From Lentzea atacamensis (lineage in GTDB: Bacteria > Actinomycetota > Actinomycetes > Mycobacteriales > Pseudonocardiaceae), in NCBI RefSeq assembly GCF_003269295.1, contig NZ_QLTT01000003.1, forward strand, positions 248,001 to 312,000: a stretch of 64,000 nucleotides of DNA. The letters are read 5' to 3'. Positions within the stretch are counted from its first letter, which is position 1, and each line of letters begins with the position of its first letter. Position numbers and translations under genes: made by a program. Below are positions 18,190-27,799 of this stretch, piece by piece. The notes below the pieces were generated by a model. That model was not told the DNA's origin and ran no database searches. It was given only the letters and a program-made list of their open reading frames with translations.

Positions 18190-19587
18190 TTGGCTCGGAC
18201 ACGCCGCGACATGGCGAAACTGGTGGACGCGGACGGTTTCCGCACGTACATCCGCGACGGCTGGGGTGAGTGGGACAGCCACATCGACCTGCCGAAGGGC
18301 ACCGCCGAGGCCTCCGCGGCGCACCGCGCCAAGCTCGTCGCCGCTCTGCCGGGCAAGCGGATCGCCCTGGCAGCGGGCCGCGCGCACGTCCGGTCCAACG
18401 ACACGTTCCACGAGTTCCGCGCGGACAGCGACTTCGTGTGGCTGACCGGCTGCCAGGTCGAGGGCGCGGTGCTCGTTCTGTCCGCGGAGGACGCCACGCT
18501 GTTCGTGCCGGTGCCGTCGGAGGCCCACAGCGTCGACTTCTTCGGCGACGCCGACCGCAGCCCGTTCTGGATCGGCGCCGCCGCCGGGCCGAAGGAGTGG
18601 GGCGAGGCGCTCGGCATCACGGCCCGCCCGCTGGAGGACCTCGCGCACGCGCTGCGCGGCCGTCACCCGGAGACGCTGACCGCCAAGGGCGTCGACCCGC
18701 TGCTCGACGCGCTGACCGGTTCCCACAGCGACGAGCTGCGCACCACGCTCGCCGAGCTGCGCCGCATCAAGGACGGCTGGGAGATCGACCAGCTGCGCCA
18801 GGCCGTCGACGCCAGCGTCAAGGGCTTCGCGGACGTCGCCATGGAGCTCGGCCAGGCCGTGCGCGGCGGGGGAGAGCGCTGGCTGCAGGGCACGTTCGAC
18901 CGCCGCGCCCGCACCGAGGGCAACGGTCCCGGCTACACCTCGATCGTCGCCGCCGGACCGCACGCCCCGGTGCTGCACTGGACGCGCTGCGACGGCCGCG
19001 TGAACGAGACCGACCTGCTGCTGCTCGACGCGGGCGTCGAGATGAACTCCCTCTACACCGCGGACGTCACGCGCACGTTCCCGGTCAGCGGCGAGTTCAG
19101 CGAGCCCCAGCGTCAGGTGTACGACCTCGTGTACAAGTCGCACGTCGCGGCGCTTGCGGAAGTCAGGCCCGGCAACGACTACAGCGCCTTCCACCACACC
19201 GCGATGCGCGTGCTGGCCGAGGGCCTGCACGACTGGGGCCTGCTGCCGGTCAGCGTCGACAAGGCGCTCGACCCGAGCGGCCAGCACCACCGCCGCTACA
19301 TCGTCTGCGGCACCGGGCACTTCCTCGGCCTGGACGTGCACGACTGCGCCGACGCGCGCCAGGAGACCTACCAGCAGGGCATCCTGGAGCGCGGCATGGC
19401 GCTGACCGTCGAGCCCGGCCTCTACTTCCACCCGAACGACGAGACCCTGCCGCCGGAGCTGCGCGGCATCGGCGTGCGCATCGAGGACGACCTGGTGGTC
19501 ACCTCGACCGGCGCGGACGTCCTCTCCGACGCGCTCCCGATCGAGGCCGACGACGTCGCCGCCTGGGTCCGCAAACAGCGCTCCTGA
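18190..19587 (+). CDS. pepP: Xaa-Pro aminopeptidase (aminopeptidase P, M24B)
   Basis: 465 aa from TTG 18190, with GAAAGG upstream; ATG 18211 is a shorter alternative. Residues about 30-180 are the N-terminal creatinase-like domain; the pita-bread catalytic domain carries the metal ligands LLLDAGVEMNSLYTADVTR (two Asp), GTGHFLGLDVHD (His), LTVEPGLYF (Glu) and GVRIEDDLVV (Glu). It removes N-terminal residues preceding proline in the cytosol, using two Mn ions. It fits downstream of the nearby secreted protease in peptide use, but no direct link is shown. Confidence 0.93.
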   Translation: MARTRRDMAKLVDADGFRTYIRDGWGEWDSHIDLPKGTAEASAAHRAKLVAALPGKRIALAAGRAHVRSNDTFHEFRADSDFVWLTGCQVEGAVLVLSAEDATLFVPVPSEAHSVDFFGDADRSPFWIGAAAGPKEWGEALGITARPLEDLAHALRGRHPETLTAKGVDPLLDALTGSHSDELRTTLAELRRIKDGWEIDQLRQAVDASVKGFADVAMELGQAVRGGGERWLQGTFDRRARTEGNGPGYTSIVAAGPHAPVLHWTRCDGRVNETDLLLLDAGVEMNSLYTADVTRTFPVSGEFSEPQRQVYDLVYKSHVAALAEVRPGNDYSAFHHTAMRVLAEGLHDWGLLPVSVDKALDPSGQHHRRYIVCGTGHFLGLDVHDCADARQETYQQGILERGMALTVEPGLYFHPNDETLPPELRGIGVRIEDDLVVTSTGADVLSDALPIEADDVAAWVRKQRS

Positions 19588-19600
19588 CCCTGTTGGTCGG

Positions 19601-19650
19601 GGCGTCTGCAAGTACTACCAGGCTTCAGGTTGGTAGTACTTGCAGACGCC
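19601..19650. terminator. 20-bp perfect inverted repeat between convergent genes
   Basis: GGCGTCTGCAAGTACTACCA pairs with its exact complement 10 nt later. It sits in the 70-bp gap between pepP (plus) and glpK1 (minus), 14 bp past the pepP stop. A bidirectional terminator is the simplest reading. It has no U-tract on either strand, and the AT-rich inner arms make the perfect 20-bp stem unusual for such a role. Confidence 0.6.
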
Positions 19651-19657
19651 AAAAGTC

Positions 19658-21166
19658 CTAAGTGGACGGGGTGGAGCGGGCCCACGCGAACGTGAGCTCG
19701 ATGGCCCGTTTCCAGTTCGCGTACTCGTCCTCGCGGTGCCGGGCGTCCATCACCGGGTTCCACCGCGCGGCCAGATGCCAGTTGCGGCGCAGGCCCTCGA
19801 GATCCGGCCAGTATCCGGCGGCGAGGCCCGCGGCGTAGGCGGCACCCAGTGACACGGTCTCCGCGACCAGCGGCCGCATCACCGGGATGTCCAGCACGTC
19901 CGCGATGAACTGCATCAGCAGGTGGTCGGCGGTCATCCCGCCGTCCACCTTCAGAACCGGCGTCGGCGCCCCGAGGTCGGCGTTCATCGCGTCGACGACC
20001 TCACGCGTCTGCCACCCGGTCGCCTCCAGCACGGCCCGTGCCAGGTGCCCCTTGTTGATGTACGAGGTCAGCCCGACGACGAGCCCGCGTGCCTGCGCGA
20101 GCCAGTGCGGCGCGAAGAGCCCCGAGAACGCCGGCACGATGTAGCAGCCGCCGTTGTCCTTCACCGTGCGCGCCAAGGTCTCGATCTCCGGCGCGCTGTG
20201 GATCAGCCCGAGGTTGTCGCGGAACCACTGCACCAGCGACCCCGCGACGGCGATCGAGCCTTCCAGCGCGTACGCGGGCTCGCCGCCGATCTGGTAGCCG
20301 ATCGTCGTCAGCAGCCCGTGCTTGGACCGCACCAGCTCGGTGCCGGTGTTCATCAACAGGAAGCCGCCGGTGCCGTAGGTGCCCTTGATCGACCCCTTCT
20401 CGAAGCACGTCTGCCCGAACAGCGCCGCGTGCTGGTCGCCCAGCGCCGCCGTGATCGAGATGCCCGGCACGACGCGCGTGGTCGTGCCGCGGATCTCGGT
20501 CGACGGCCTGATCTCCGGCAGCATCGCCGCGGGCACGCCGAAGAAGTCCAGCAGCATCGGATCCCATTGCCGCGAACCGAGGTTCATCAGCATGGTCCGC
20601 GACGCGTTGGTCACGTCCGTGACGTGCAGGCCGCCGTTCACGCCGCCGGTGAGGTTCCAGATCAGCCAGGTGTCCATGGTGCCGAACAGAACGTCGCCGC
20701 GTTCCGCCTTCGCCCGCAGCCCTGCCACGTTGTCCAGCATCCAGCGCAACGACGGCGCCGAGAAGTAGGTCGCGAGCGGCAGGCCGCAGCGCTCGCGGAC
20801 CTCCTCGATGCCCGGCTGTTTCCCCAGCTGGGCAACGAGTTCCTCGGTGCGGATGTCCTCCCACACGATCGCCCGGCCGATGGGGACGCCGGTGTGGCGG
20901 TCCCACAGCACGAACGTCTCGCGCTGGTTCGTGATGCCCAGCGCGACGACCTGGTCGGCCGTGATTCCCGCCTGCCGCAACGCCTGCGGCATGATCCGGT
21001 CGACGTTGCGCCAGATCTCGACGGCGTCCTGCTCGACCCAGCCCGGCCGCGGGTGGTACTGGCGGTGTTCGCGCTGGGCGACCGCGACCAGGCGGGCGTT
21101 CTGGTCGAACACGATGCAGCGCGTCGACGTCGTCCCCTGGTCGATCGCCATCACAAACCGTTGCAC
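19658..21166 (-). CDS. glpK: Glycerol kinase 1
   Basis: 502 aa from GTG 21166, with GAAAGG seven bases upstream. FGGY-kinase features: [15 protein letters not shown] (phosphate loop), [38 protein letters not shown] and a C-terminal [13 protein letters not shown]. It phosphorylates glycerol to sn-glycerol 3-phosphate with ATP in the cytosol. It follows the IclR regulator by 10 bp and is therefore in the regulator's operon, facing away from the glpF-glpK2-glpD operon. It is clearly diverged from glpK2 although both keep the active-site blocks. Confidence 0.95.
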   Translation of the reverse strand: MQRFVMAIDQGTTSTRCIVFDQNARLVAVAQREHRQYHPRPGWVEQDAVEIWRNVDRIMPQALRQAGITADQVVALGITNQRETFVLWDRHTGVPIGRAIVWEDIRTEELVAQLGKQPGIEEVRERCGLPLATYFSAPSLRWMLDNVAGLRAKAERGDVLFGTMDTWLIWNLTGGVNGGLHVTDVTNASRTMLMNLGSRQWDPMLLDFFGVPAAMLPEIRPSTEIRGTTTRVVPGISITAALGDQHAALFGQTCFEKGSIKGTYGTGGFLLMNTGTELVRSKHGLLTTIGYQIGGEPAYALEGSIAVAGSLVQWFRDNLGLIHSAPEIETLARTVKDNGGCYIVPAFSGLFAPHWLAQARGLVVGLTSYINKGHLARAVLEATGWQTREVVDAMNADLGAPTPVLKVDGGMTADHLLMQFIADVLDIPVMRPLVAETVSLGAAYAAGLAAGYWPDLEGLRRNWHLAARWNPVMDARHREDEYANWKRAIELTFAWARSTPST

Positions 21167-21176
21167 GGCTCGCCTT

Positions 21177-21941
21177 TCAGTTCTCGTCGACCAGAGACGT
21201 GGTGACCGCTTCCGCGGCCTGGGACACCTGGCGCACCAGCGTCGCACGCGGCCGTCCCGCGGAGTCGCACAGCCGGTCGACGGGGCCGGAGATGCCGATC
21301 GCGCCGACGACGAGGCCGCCGGGAATCCGGATCGGCGCGGCGATGCTGGCCTCGCCGGGCATGTACTCCTCGGCCTCACCCGCCCAGCCCTGCGCTCGCA
21401 CCTCGGTCAGCACCCGTTCCAGCGCCTGGGCGCGCGTGATCGTCCTGCGCGTCAACGACGTCAGCTCGCGCCGGCGTGCGGCCGCCGACAGGTCCGGGTC
21501 GTAGGCGAGGAGCACCTTGCCGAGCGCGGTCGCGTGCAACGGCAGCATCGCGCCGATGCCGAGGGTCTGCACCGAGTCGTCCGGACGGAACACGTGATGC
21601 ACGACGAGCACGGCACCGTCGTGGTGCATGCCGATCCTGACCTCCTGGCCCGACCGCGCGGCCAGCGTGTCCGCCCAGTTGATCGACCGCGAACGCAGCT
21701 CGTTCGCGTCGAGGTAGGAGGTGCCGAGGTGCAGCAGCGCGGCGCCGAGCCGGTAGCGGCCGGTGGTCTGGTCCTGCTCGACGAACTCGACCCGTTGCAG
21801 CGTCCGGAGAATCCCGTGGGCGGTGCCGCGCGCGAGGCCGAGCGAGTCGGCGATCTCCGTGAGACCGTGATGGCCGGAGCCACGCGCGAGCAGCCGCAGC
21901 ACGGCTGCGGCGCGTTCGATCGACTGGATGGGTCCCGGCAC
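21177..21941 (-). CDS. IclR-family regulator of the glycerol genes (GylR-like)
   Basis: 254 aa from GTG 21941. Residues about 5-65 are the IclR winged helix ([35 protein letters not shown]); the C-terminal GAF-like domain binds the effector, in GylR probably glycerol 3-phosphate. It is co-transcribed with glpK1 and divergent from glpF. Two copies of a TCGrCA-N-TGTCGA palindrome lie in the shared upstream region, as expected for a repressor of both operons. Family and context agree well; the effector is inferred from GylR of Streptomyces. Confidence 0.9.
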   Translation of the reverse strand: MPGPIQSIERAAAVLRLLARGSGHHGLTEIADSLGLARGTAHGILRTLQRVEFVEQDQTTGRYRLGAALLHLGTSYLDANELRSRSINWADTLAARSGQEVRIGMHHDGAVLVVHHVFRPDDSVQTLGIGAMLPLHATALGKVLLAYDPDLSAAARRRELTSLTRRTITRAQALERVLTEVRAQGWAGEAEEYMPGEASIAAPIRIPGGLVVGAIGISGPVDRLCDSAGRPRATLVRQVSQAAEAVTTSLVDEN

Positions 21942-21971
21942 GCGAGAAACGTAATTGAGACGACCCGTGTC

Positions 21972-21984
21972 GGCAATGTCGAAC
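21972..21984. promoter_or_regulatory. Putative GylR/IclR operator 1 (TCGGCA-A-TGTCGA)
   Basis: A near-perfect 6-1-6 inverted repeat 31 bp upstream of the iclR start, matching the second site at 22078-22090. Confidence 0.6.
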
Positions 21985-22077
21985 CGCCACGGCCGTCATC
22001 GCCCCAGGAAAACGCCCGGAAACGCCTTGTCTGAGCACAGCGTGACCGAGTGGTCACAGCTTTGCACCCGGTAGGTG

Positions 22078-22090
22078 TCGACATTGTCGA
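22078..22090. promoter_or_regulatory. Putative GylR/IclR operator 2 (TCGACA-T-TGTCGA)
   Basis: A perfect 6-1-6 inverted repeat about 95 bp upstream of glpF. It shares its pattern with the site in front of iclR, so one regulator could hold both divergent promoters. Confidence 0.65.
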
Positions 22091-22184
22091 AACGTGCCCG
22101 TTGAGCTGGCGTGACCTGGGTCATTACGTTGCGCCTCAATCACCAGCGGGTGATCAACCGTTCAAGGACGAATGGGAGGCCAGC

Positions 22185-22940
22185 GTGGGTCTCGGGTCAG
22201 TGTTCCTCAGCGAGGTGCTCGGTACGGGCATCCTGCTGTTGCTGGGTGCGGGCGTGGTGGCCAACGTGCTGCTCGCCAAGTCGAAGGGCTTCGACGGCGG
22301 GTGGCTGTTGATCAACTTCGGCTGGGGCCTCGGTGTCTTCGCCGGTGTGTACGTCGCGTACAAGTCGGGTGCGCACCTCAACCCTGCCGTGACCATCGGC
22401 ATTCTGACCAGCGGTGCGGCTGAGTACGCCCCTGGTGTTCCGGTCAGCGCGGGCTCGACGGTCGTGTACTTCGCCGGTGAGTTGCTCGGCGCGTTCCTCG
22501 GCGCCGTCCTCGCGTGGCTCGCGTACAAGCCGCACTTCGACGAGACGCCCGACGAGGGCCTCAAGCTCGCCGTCTTCTCCACCGGCCCGGCGATCCGCAG
22601 CTACACCTGGAACCTGGTGTGCGAGATCATCGGCACGTTCGTCCTGGTCTTCGTGATCCTCGCGTTCGGCAAGACCCCGACCCAGATCGGCCCGCTGGCC
22701 GCCGCACTGCTGGTCGTCGGCATCGGTGCCTCGCTCGGTGGCCCCACCGGCTACGCGATCAACCCCGCCCGCGACCTCGGCCCGCGCATCGCGCACGCCC
22801 TGCTGCCGCTCTCGTACAAGGGCACCGATGGCGAGGCTGTTGGCAAGAAGGACTCCGACTGGGGTTACGCCTGGGTGCCGGTCGTCGGCCCGATCATCGG
22901 CGGTGCCATCGCCGGTGTCGTCGCCTCGCTCGCGTTCTGA
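22185..22940 (+). CDS. glpF: Aquaglyceroporin (glycerol uptake facilitator, MIP family)
   Basis: 251 aa from GTG 22185, with GGGAGG directly upstream; an open frame back to 22050 crosses the operator. Six membrane helices and the two re-entrant NPA motifs (SGAHLNPAVTIG and GYAINPARDLGPR) are present; the Asp after the second motif marks the glycerol-conducting branch. It admits glycerol passively, and glpK2 21 bp downstream traps it as glycerol 3-phosphate. Confidence 0.95.
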   Translation: MGLGSVFLSEVLGTGILLLLGAGVVANVLLAKSKGFDGGWLLINFGWGLGVFAGVYVAYKSGAHLNPAVTIGILTSGAAEYAPGVPVSAGSTVVYFAGELLGAFLGAVLAWLAYKPHFDETPDEGLKLAVFSTGPAIRSYTWNLVCEIIGTFVLVFVILAFGKTPTQIGPLAAALLVVGIGASLGGPTGYAINPARDLGPRIAHALLPLSYKGTDGEAVGKKDSDWGYAWVPVVGPIIGGAIAGVVASLAF

Positions 22941-22961
22941 CCATCCTGAAAGGACTTTTCG

Positions 22962-24479
22962 ATGACGCAGTACGTTCTCGCCGTCGACCAGGGCACGACC
23001 AGCACGCGGGCGATCATCTTCGACCACAGCGGCTCCATCGTCGCCGTGGGTCAGAAGGAGCACGAGCAGATCTTCCCGCGCGCGGGCTGGGTCGAGCACA
23101 ACCCGCTCGAGATCTCCGAGAACACCCGGTTCGTGATCGGCCAGGCGCTCGCCGCCGCCGACCTCAACACCGGTGACCTCGCCGCCGTCGGCATCACCAA
23201 CCAGCGCGAGACCGCGGTGGTGTGGGACCGCAACACCGGCGAGCCCGTCTACAACGCGATCGTCTGGCAGGACACCCGCACGCAGGCGATCGTCGAGGAG
23301 CTCGGCGCACTGGGCGGCGGTGCCGAGCGGTACAAGGCCAAGGTCGGCCTGCCGCTGGCGACCTACTTCTCCGGCCCGAAGATCCGCTGGATCCTCGACA
23401 ACGTAGAGGGCGCCCGTGAGCGCGCGGAGGCCGGCGACCTGCTGTTCGGCAACACCGACACGTGGACGCTGTGGAACCTCACCGGCGGCCCCAACGGCGG
23501 CGTGCACGCGACCGACGTGACCAACGCGTCGCGGACCATGCTGATGGACCTCGACACCCTGCAGTGGGACGCGGAGATCGCCGCCGAGATGGGCATTCCG
23601 CTGTCCATGCTCCCGGAGATCCGTTCCTCCTCGGAGGTCTACGGCAACGGTGGTCCCGGCGGGGTGCTGAAGGGCGTGCCGATCGCGGGCATCCTCGGCG
23701 ACCAGCAGGCCGCGACGTTCGGCCAGGCCTGCTACGAGCCGGGCACCGCGAAGAACACCTACGGCACCGGCAACTTCATGCTGCTGAACACCGGCACCGA
23801 GAAGGTCGCGTCGAAGAACGGCCTGCTGACGACGGTCTGCTACAAGATCGGCGACGAGGCTCCCGTCTACGCGCTGGAAGGCTCGATCGCGGTCACCGGC
23901 TCGCTGGTGCAGTGGCTGCGCGACAACCTCGGCATCATCGGCTCCGCGCCGGAGATCGAGACGCTGGCGCGGTCGGTCGAGGACAACGGTGGCGCGTACT
24001 TCGTGCCCGCGTTCTCCGGTCTCTTCGCCCCGTACTGGCGGGCGGACGCGCGTGGCGCGGTCGTCGGCCTGACCCGGTTCGTCAACAAGGGCCACCTGGC
24101 GCGTGCCGTGCTGGAGGCGACGGCGTTCCAGACCCGTGAGGTCCTGGACGCGATGAACGCCGACTCCGGCGTGCCGCTGACCGAGCTGAAGGTCGACGGC
24201 GGCATGGTCGCGAACGAGCTGCTGATGCAGTTCCAGGCCGACGTTCTCGACGTGCCGGTGGTGCGTCCGGTCGTCGCCGAGACGACCGCGCTGGGTGCCG
24301 CGTACGCCGCCGGTCTGGCTGTCGGCTACTGGTCGTCGCTGGACGAGCTGCGCGCGAACTGGGCAGAGGACAAGCGCTGGACGCCCGAGCTCGCCGCCGA
24401 CGAGCGCGAGCGCGAGTACCGCAACTGGAAGAAGGCCGTCACCAAGTCGTTCGACTGGGTCGACTCCGACGTCCGCTGA
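22962..24479 (+). CDS. glpK: Glycerol kinase 2
   Basis: 505 aa, ATG 22962 with AAAGGA. It carries the FGGY-kinase blocks [56 protein letters not shown] and [13 protein letters not shown]. It is the second enzyme of the glpF-glpK2-glpD operon, converting glycerol to glycerol 3-phosphate. [10 protein letters not shown] replaces the [10 protein letters not shown] of glpK1, one of many differences suggesting old divergence rather than recent duplication. Confidence 0.95.
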   Translation: MTQYVLAVDQGTTSTRAIIFDHSGSIVAVGQKEHEQIFPRAGWVEHNPLEISENTRFVIGQALAAADLNTGDLAAVGITNQRETAVVWDRNTGEPVYNAIVWQDTRTQAIVEELGALGGGAERYKAKVGLPLATYFSGPKIRWILDNVEGARERAEAGDLLFGNTDTWTLWNLTGGPNGGVHATDVTNASRTMLMDLDTLQWDAEIAAEMGIPLSMLPEIRSSSEVYGNGGPGGVLKGVPIAGILGDQQAATFGQACYEPGTAKNTYGTGNFMLLNTGTEKVASKNGLLTTVCYKIGDEAPVYALEGSIAVTGSLVQWLRDNLGIIGSAPEIETLARSVEDNGGAYFVPAFSGLFAPYWRADARGAVVGLTRFVNKGHLARAVLEATAFQTREVLDAMNADSGVPLTELKVDGGMVANELLMQFQADVLDVPVVRPVVAETTALGAAYAAGLAVGYWSSLDELRANWAEDKRWTPELAADEREREYRNWKKAVTKSFDWVDSDVR

Positions 24480-24503
24480 GCGTTTCTTCCCTAGGAGCTG
24501 AAG

Positions 24504-26108
24504 TTGTTCGCAAGGCTGGATCCGGCTCGGCGCGCTGACGCGGTGCGTTCGCTGGGCTCGACGGAGTTCGACGTGCTCGTGGTCGGAGGTGGTGTGGTCG
24601 GTGCGGGCGCGGCGCTGGACGCGGCGTCGCGCGGCCTCTCCGTCGCGCTGGTCGAGGCACACGACTGGGCGGCGGGCACGTCGAGCCGGTCCAGCAAGCT
24701 CGTCCACGGCGGGCTGCGGTACCTGGAACAGCTGGAGTTCAAGCTGGTCCGGGAAGCTCTGAAGGAACGCGGCCTGTTGCTGCGCCGGCTCGCACCGCAC
24801 CTGGTGCGGCCGGTGCCGTTCCTCTTCCCGCTGGAAAAGCAGTGGGAACGCGCTTATGTCGGCGCAGGTGTGCTGCTCTACGACACGATGGGTGGCGCCG
24901 GGGCGGTACCGATGCACCGGCATCTGTCTCGCGGCCGGATGGCTCAGGTCGGGCCGTCGGTCGATGTTTCGAAGTTCGCCGGCGCGATCCGGTACTACGA
25001 CGCGCAGATGGACGACGCCCGGCTGGTCCTGACCCTGGTGCGCACGGCCGCCCAGCACGGCGCCACGGTCCTGTCGCGGGCTCGGGTCACGTCGCTGCTG
25101 AGGTCCGGCGGCCGCGTGTCGGGCGCGCGTGTTTCGGTGGACGGGTCTCTGATCGACGTCCGGGCGCGGCGGGTGATCAGTGCGACCGGTGTGTGGACCG
25201 ACTCGCTGAACGCGATGAGCCCCGGCAGGCCGCCGTTCCACGTGCGGATGTCCAAGGGCGTGCACGTCCTGGTGGACCGCTCGAAGATCCAGCTGGACGG
25301 CGGGCTGATCACGCGGACCGAGAAGTCGGTGCTGTTCGTGATCCCGTGGGGCCGTTACTGGATCATCGGCACCACGGACACGGCGTACTCCGGCGATCCT
25401 GCTGCGGTTTCGGCCACTTCCGAGGACGTCTCCTACATCCTCGACCACGTCAACGCGGTGCTGCGCTCGCCGCTCTCGGTCGACGACGTCGTTGGTACTT
25501 ATGCGGGTCTGCGGCCGCTGCTCGACGGCGCGTCCGGCGACACGGCCAAGCTGTCGCGCGAACACGCTGTGGCACAACCGGAGCCGGGCTTCTTCGTGAT
25601 CGCCGGTGGCAAGTACACGACCTACCGCGTGATGGCGGCGGACGTCGTGAACTCCGCGGTGTCCGGTCTCGGCCGCGCCGTCGCACCGTCGCTGACCGCC
25701 CGGCTGCCGTTGTGCGGCGCGGTCGGTTACCACGAGCTGTGGGCGGACCGGGCTCGAGTCGCCGCCGAGTCCGGCCTGCCCACGTCCACTGTGGAGCGTC
25801 TGCTGCGACGCCACGGCTCCGCGGTGTCCGACGTGCTCGCCCTGATCGCCCAGGACCCGTCGCTCTCGGCCGACGTGGCCGGGTACCTGGCGGCGGAGAT
25901 CGTGTACGCGGTGACGCACGAGGGCGCGCTCGACCTCGAGGACGTGCTGGCGCGGCGCACCCGGATCGCGGTCGAGCACCTCGACCAGGGCGCGTCGGTG
26001 GCCGGTCAGGTGGCTGATCTGATCGCCGGTCCGCTGGGGTGGTCCGGTGCCGAGCGCGACGCGGCGGTGCTGGCCTACCGCGAGTACGCGGAGATGGCGG
26101 CGAGATGA
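24504..26108 (+). CDS. glpD: Aerobic glycerol-3-phosphate dehydrogenase
   Basis: 534 aa from TTG 24504 with AGGAG nine bases upstream. Residues about 20-60 are the FAD-binding Rossmann fold (VLVVGGGVVGAGAALDAASR), followed by the family signature GTSSRSSKLVHGGLRYLEQ; the C-terminal 130 residues form the helical cap. It oxidises glycerol 3-phosphate to dihydroxyacetone phosphate at the membrane, passing electrons to quinone. It completes the glycerol operon. Confidence 0.94.
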   Translation: MFARLDPARRADAVRSLGSTEFDVLVVGGGVVGAGAALDAASRGLSVALVEAHDWAAGTSSRSSKLVHGGLRYLEQLEFKLVREALKERGLLLRRLAPHLVRPVPFLFPLEKQWERAYVGAGVLLYDTMGGAGAVPMHRHLSRGRMAQVGPSVDVSKFAGAIRYYDAQMDDARLVLTLVRTAAQHGATVLSRARVTSLLRSGGRVSGARVSVDGSLIDVRARRVISATGVWTDSLNAMSPGRPPFHVRMSKGVHVLVDRSKIQLDGGLITRTEKSVLFVIPWGRYWIIGTTDTAYSGDPAAVSATSEDVSYILDHVNAVLRSPLSVDDVVGTYAGLRPLLDGASGDTAKLSREHAVAQPEPGFFVIAGGKYTTYRVMAADVVNSAVSGLGRAVAPSLTARLPLCGAVGYHELWADRARVAAESGLPTSTVERLLRRHGSAVSDVLALIAQDPSLSADVAGYLAAEIVYAVTHEGALDLEDVLARRTRIAVEHLDQGASVAGQVADLIAGPLGWSGAERDAAVLAYREYAEMAAR

Positions 26109-26109
26109 G

Positions 26110-26412
26110 ATGGACGGCGCGGAGCTGATCGAGCGGTTGCGGCGCGAAGGTGGGTTCCGGCTGTTACCGCTGCTGGGCAACACCGGGCAGGTCGCGGGAG
26201 TGCACCTGACCCGATTCCTGCCCGGCGGGCATCTCGACGTGATCCAGGCCTGGGACGAGAGGTGGGCGGTCTGGGCCCGGTTGCCCGACACACCGGACCT
26301 GGGCTCGCCGTTCGCCGGGCCGGTCGGCGGGACGTTCCGCAGCGGGCCGCTCGCGCGGGTGGTGGCGCCGCTGCTGCCGATCCAGTCCGGGATCGTCAGT
26401 GGTGCCGAGTAG
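26110..26412 (+). CDS. Small protein downstream of glpD, function unknown
   Basis: 100 aa from ATG 26110, one base past the glpD stop, so almost certainly translated with it. The sequence starts with an acidic helix (MDGAELIERLRREGGF) and continues as mixed strands rich in Gly/Pro with LLGNTGQVAGVHLTRFLPGG. No signal peptide, membrane helix or known motif. The tight spacing suggests a role tied to glycerol metabolism or a GlpD accessory, but I recognise no family. Confidence 0.65.
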   Translation: MDGAELIERLRREGGFRLLPLLGNTGQVAGVHLTRFLPGGHLDVIQAWDERWAVWARLPDTPDLGSPFAGPVGGTFRSGPLARVVAPLLPIQSGIVSGAE

Positions 26413-26499
26413 GTTGAGCTGCGAGGGGACCCCTGCGCCGGCCTGGCGATTCAACCCCGGCTTACCGCCTCTTAAGCGGCCCGCGCGAGTGTGCGAGCC

Positions 26500-27429
26500 A
26501 TGATGAGAGCACTCGCGCTGGCCCTGCTGGCCGTCGTGGCGACCGCCCCGGCCGCCCACGCCGCCAGTCCCGTCAGCCTCACCGACGGCTTCTACGTCGA
26601 CCCGGACTCCAACCCCGCCGTGTGGGTGCGCACCAACCCGAGCGACGGCCGGAACGCCGCGATCAAGAACAACATCTCCTCCAAGCCGATCGCCCGCTGG
26701 TTCGGCAGCTGGAGCGGTGACATCAAGACGGCGGTCGGCGGTTACGTGAACAAGACCGGCACCAAGCTGCCGGTGCTGGTGGCGTACAACATCCCCGGCC
26801 GCGACGCCTGCGGTGGCCACTCGGGCGGCGGCGCCGGCACCCCCGAGGCCTACCGCGCCTGGATCTCCGCGTTCGCGTCGGCCATCGGCTCCCGCCCCGC
26901 CGTCGTGGTGATCGAGCCGGACTCCCTGGCGGACTTCAACTGCATGACCGACGCCAAGATCGCCGAGCGCACCGCGATGATCAAGTACGCCACCGAGCAG
27001 TTCAAGGCCAAGGCGCCCAACACCTGGGCCTACCTCGACGCGGGCAACGCGCAGTGGGTGCCCGCCGGCACCATGGCCACTCGGCTCAACAACGCTGGAG
27101 TGCGCAACGTGCGCGGCTTCTCGATCAACGTGTCGAACTACCACACCACCGCGGCGTCGACGACGTACGGCAACGCGGTCAACACCGCGCTCGGCATCAC
27201 CAAGCCGTACGTGATCGACACCAGCCGCAACGGCAACGGCCACAACGGCGAGTGGTGCAACCCCGGCGGACGCAAGCTCGGCACGCCCGCCCGCACCGGC
27301 GGTGGCGCGGAGATGCTGTTGTGGGTCAAGGTGCCCGGTGACTCGGACGGCAAGTGCGGCAAGGCGCCGAACGTCGAGGCCGGCAAGTTCGATCCGCAGC
27401 TCGCGTACGACCTGGTCTACGGGTACTGA
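26500..27429 (+). CDS. Secreted GH6 cellulase (endoglucanase/cellobiohydrolase)
   Basis: 309 aa from ATG 26500 (GTG 26491 is in frame just upstream). Residues 1-21 are a Sec signal ending in AHA. GH6 landmarks: AYNIPGRDACGGHSGGG (catalytic-acid loop), VVIEPDSLADFNCM, YLDAGNAQWV, GFSINVSNY and VIDTSRNGNGHNGEWCNPGGR. GH6 enzymes cleave beta-1,4-glucan with inversion from the non-reducing side. No cellulose-binding module is attached. No CebR-type box is seen immediately upstream. Confidence 0.93.
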   Translation: MMRALALALLAVVATAPAAHAASPVSLTDGFYVDPDSNPAVWVRTNPSDGRNAAIKNNISSKPIARWFGSWSGDIKTAVGGYVNKTGTKLPVLVAYNIPGRDACGGHSGGGAGTPEAYRAWISAFASAIGSRPAVVVIEPDSLADFNCMTDAKIAERTAMIKYATEQFKAKAPNTWAYLDAGNAQWVPAGTMATRLNNAGVRNVRGFSINVSNYHTTAASTTYGNAVNTALGITKPYVIDTSRNGNGHNGEWCNPGGRKLGTPARTGGGAEMLLWVKVPGDSDGKCGKAPNVEAGKFDPQLAYDLVYGY

Positions 27430-27434
27430 CGGAC

Positions 27435-27462
27435 GAGGCCGCCCACGACCGTGGGCGGCCTC
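27435..27462 (+). terminator. Terminator hairpin after the GH6 gene
   Basis: GAGGCCGCCCAC pairs perfectly with GTGGGCGGCCTC across a 4-nt loop, five bases past the GH6 stop. Stem strength and place support a terminator even without a U-tract. Confidence 0.85.
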
Positions 27463-27489
27463 CGAGCTCTCAGGCCTGAGCCGGGGCGG

Positions 27490-27799
27490 GAACGCGTGAC
27501 CCCAGCGCCGGGCGGCCGAGTTCTGCCGTGGGACGCCGAACGTCTCGCGTCCCGTGGCGATCGCGGCCGCGCTCAGCACGCACACCGCCGCCGTGAAGAT
27601 CGCGACACCGACCCAGTCGTCGCGGCCGGAGCCGATCGCCGACACCACGCTCGGCGCGAGACCCGCGATCGCGAAGCCGACCTGCGTGCCGATCGCCATG
27701 CCGGACAGCCTGACCTCGGTGCTGAACATCTCGTCGTACAGCGACGGCCAGATGCCGTTGATCGCGGAGTGGGCCACCCCGAACAGCTGCCGGCCGATC
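27490..27799 (-). pseudogene. C-terminal remnant of an MHS-family (shikimate-type) MFS transporter
   Basis: The minus frame reads INGIWPSLYDEMFSTEVRLSG, then GMAIGTQVGFAIAG and DDWVGVAIFTAAVCVL, matching the last two or three membrane helices of metabolite:H+ symporters such as shikimate transporters. The first about 300 residues are missing, no start codon is available, and the natural C-terminal stop is lost. It abuts the plus-strand remnant at about 27797 with no spacer. Confidence 0.75.

Noticed and set aside
22197..26291. 1,364-aa minus-strand open frame across the glycerol operon
   Set aside because: Antisense shadow of glpF-glpK2-glpD, which have full family motifs; GC-rich codon bias leaves the opposite strand stop-free.
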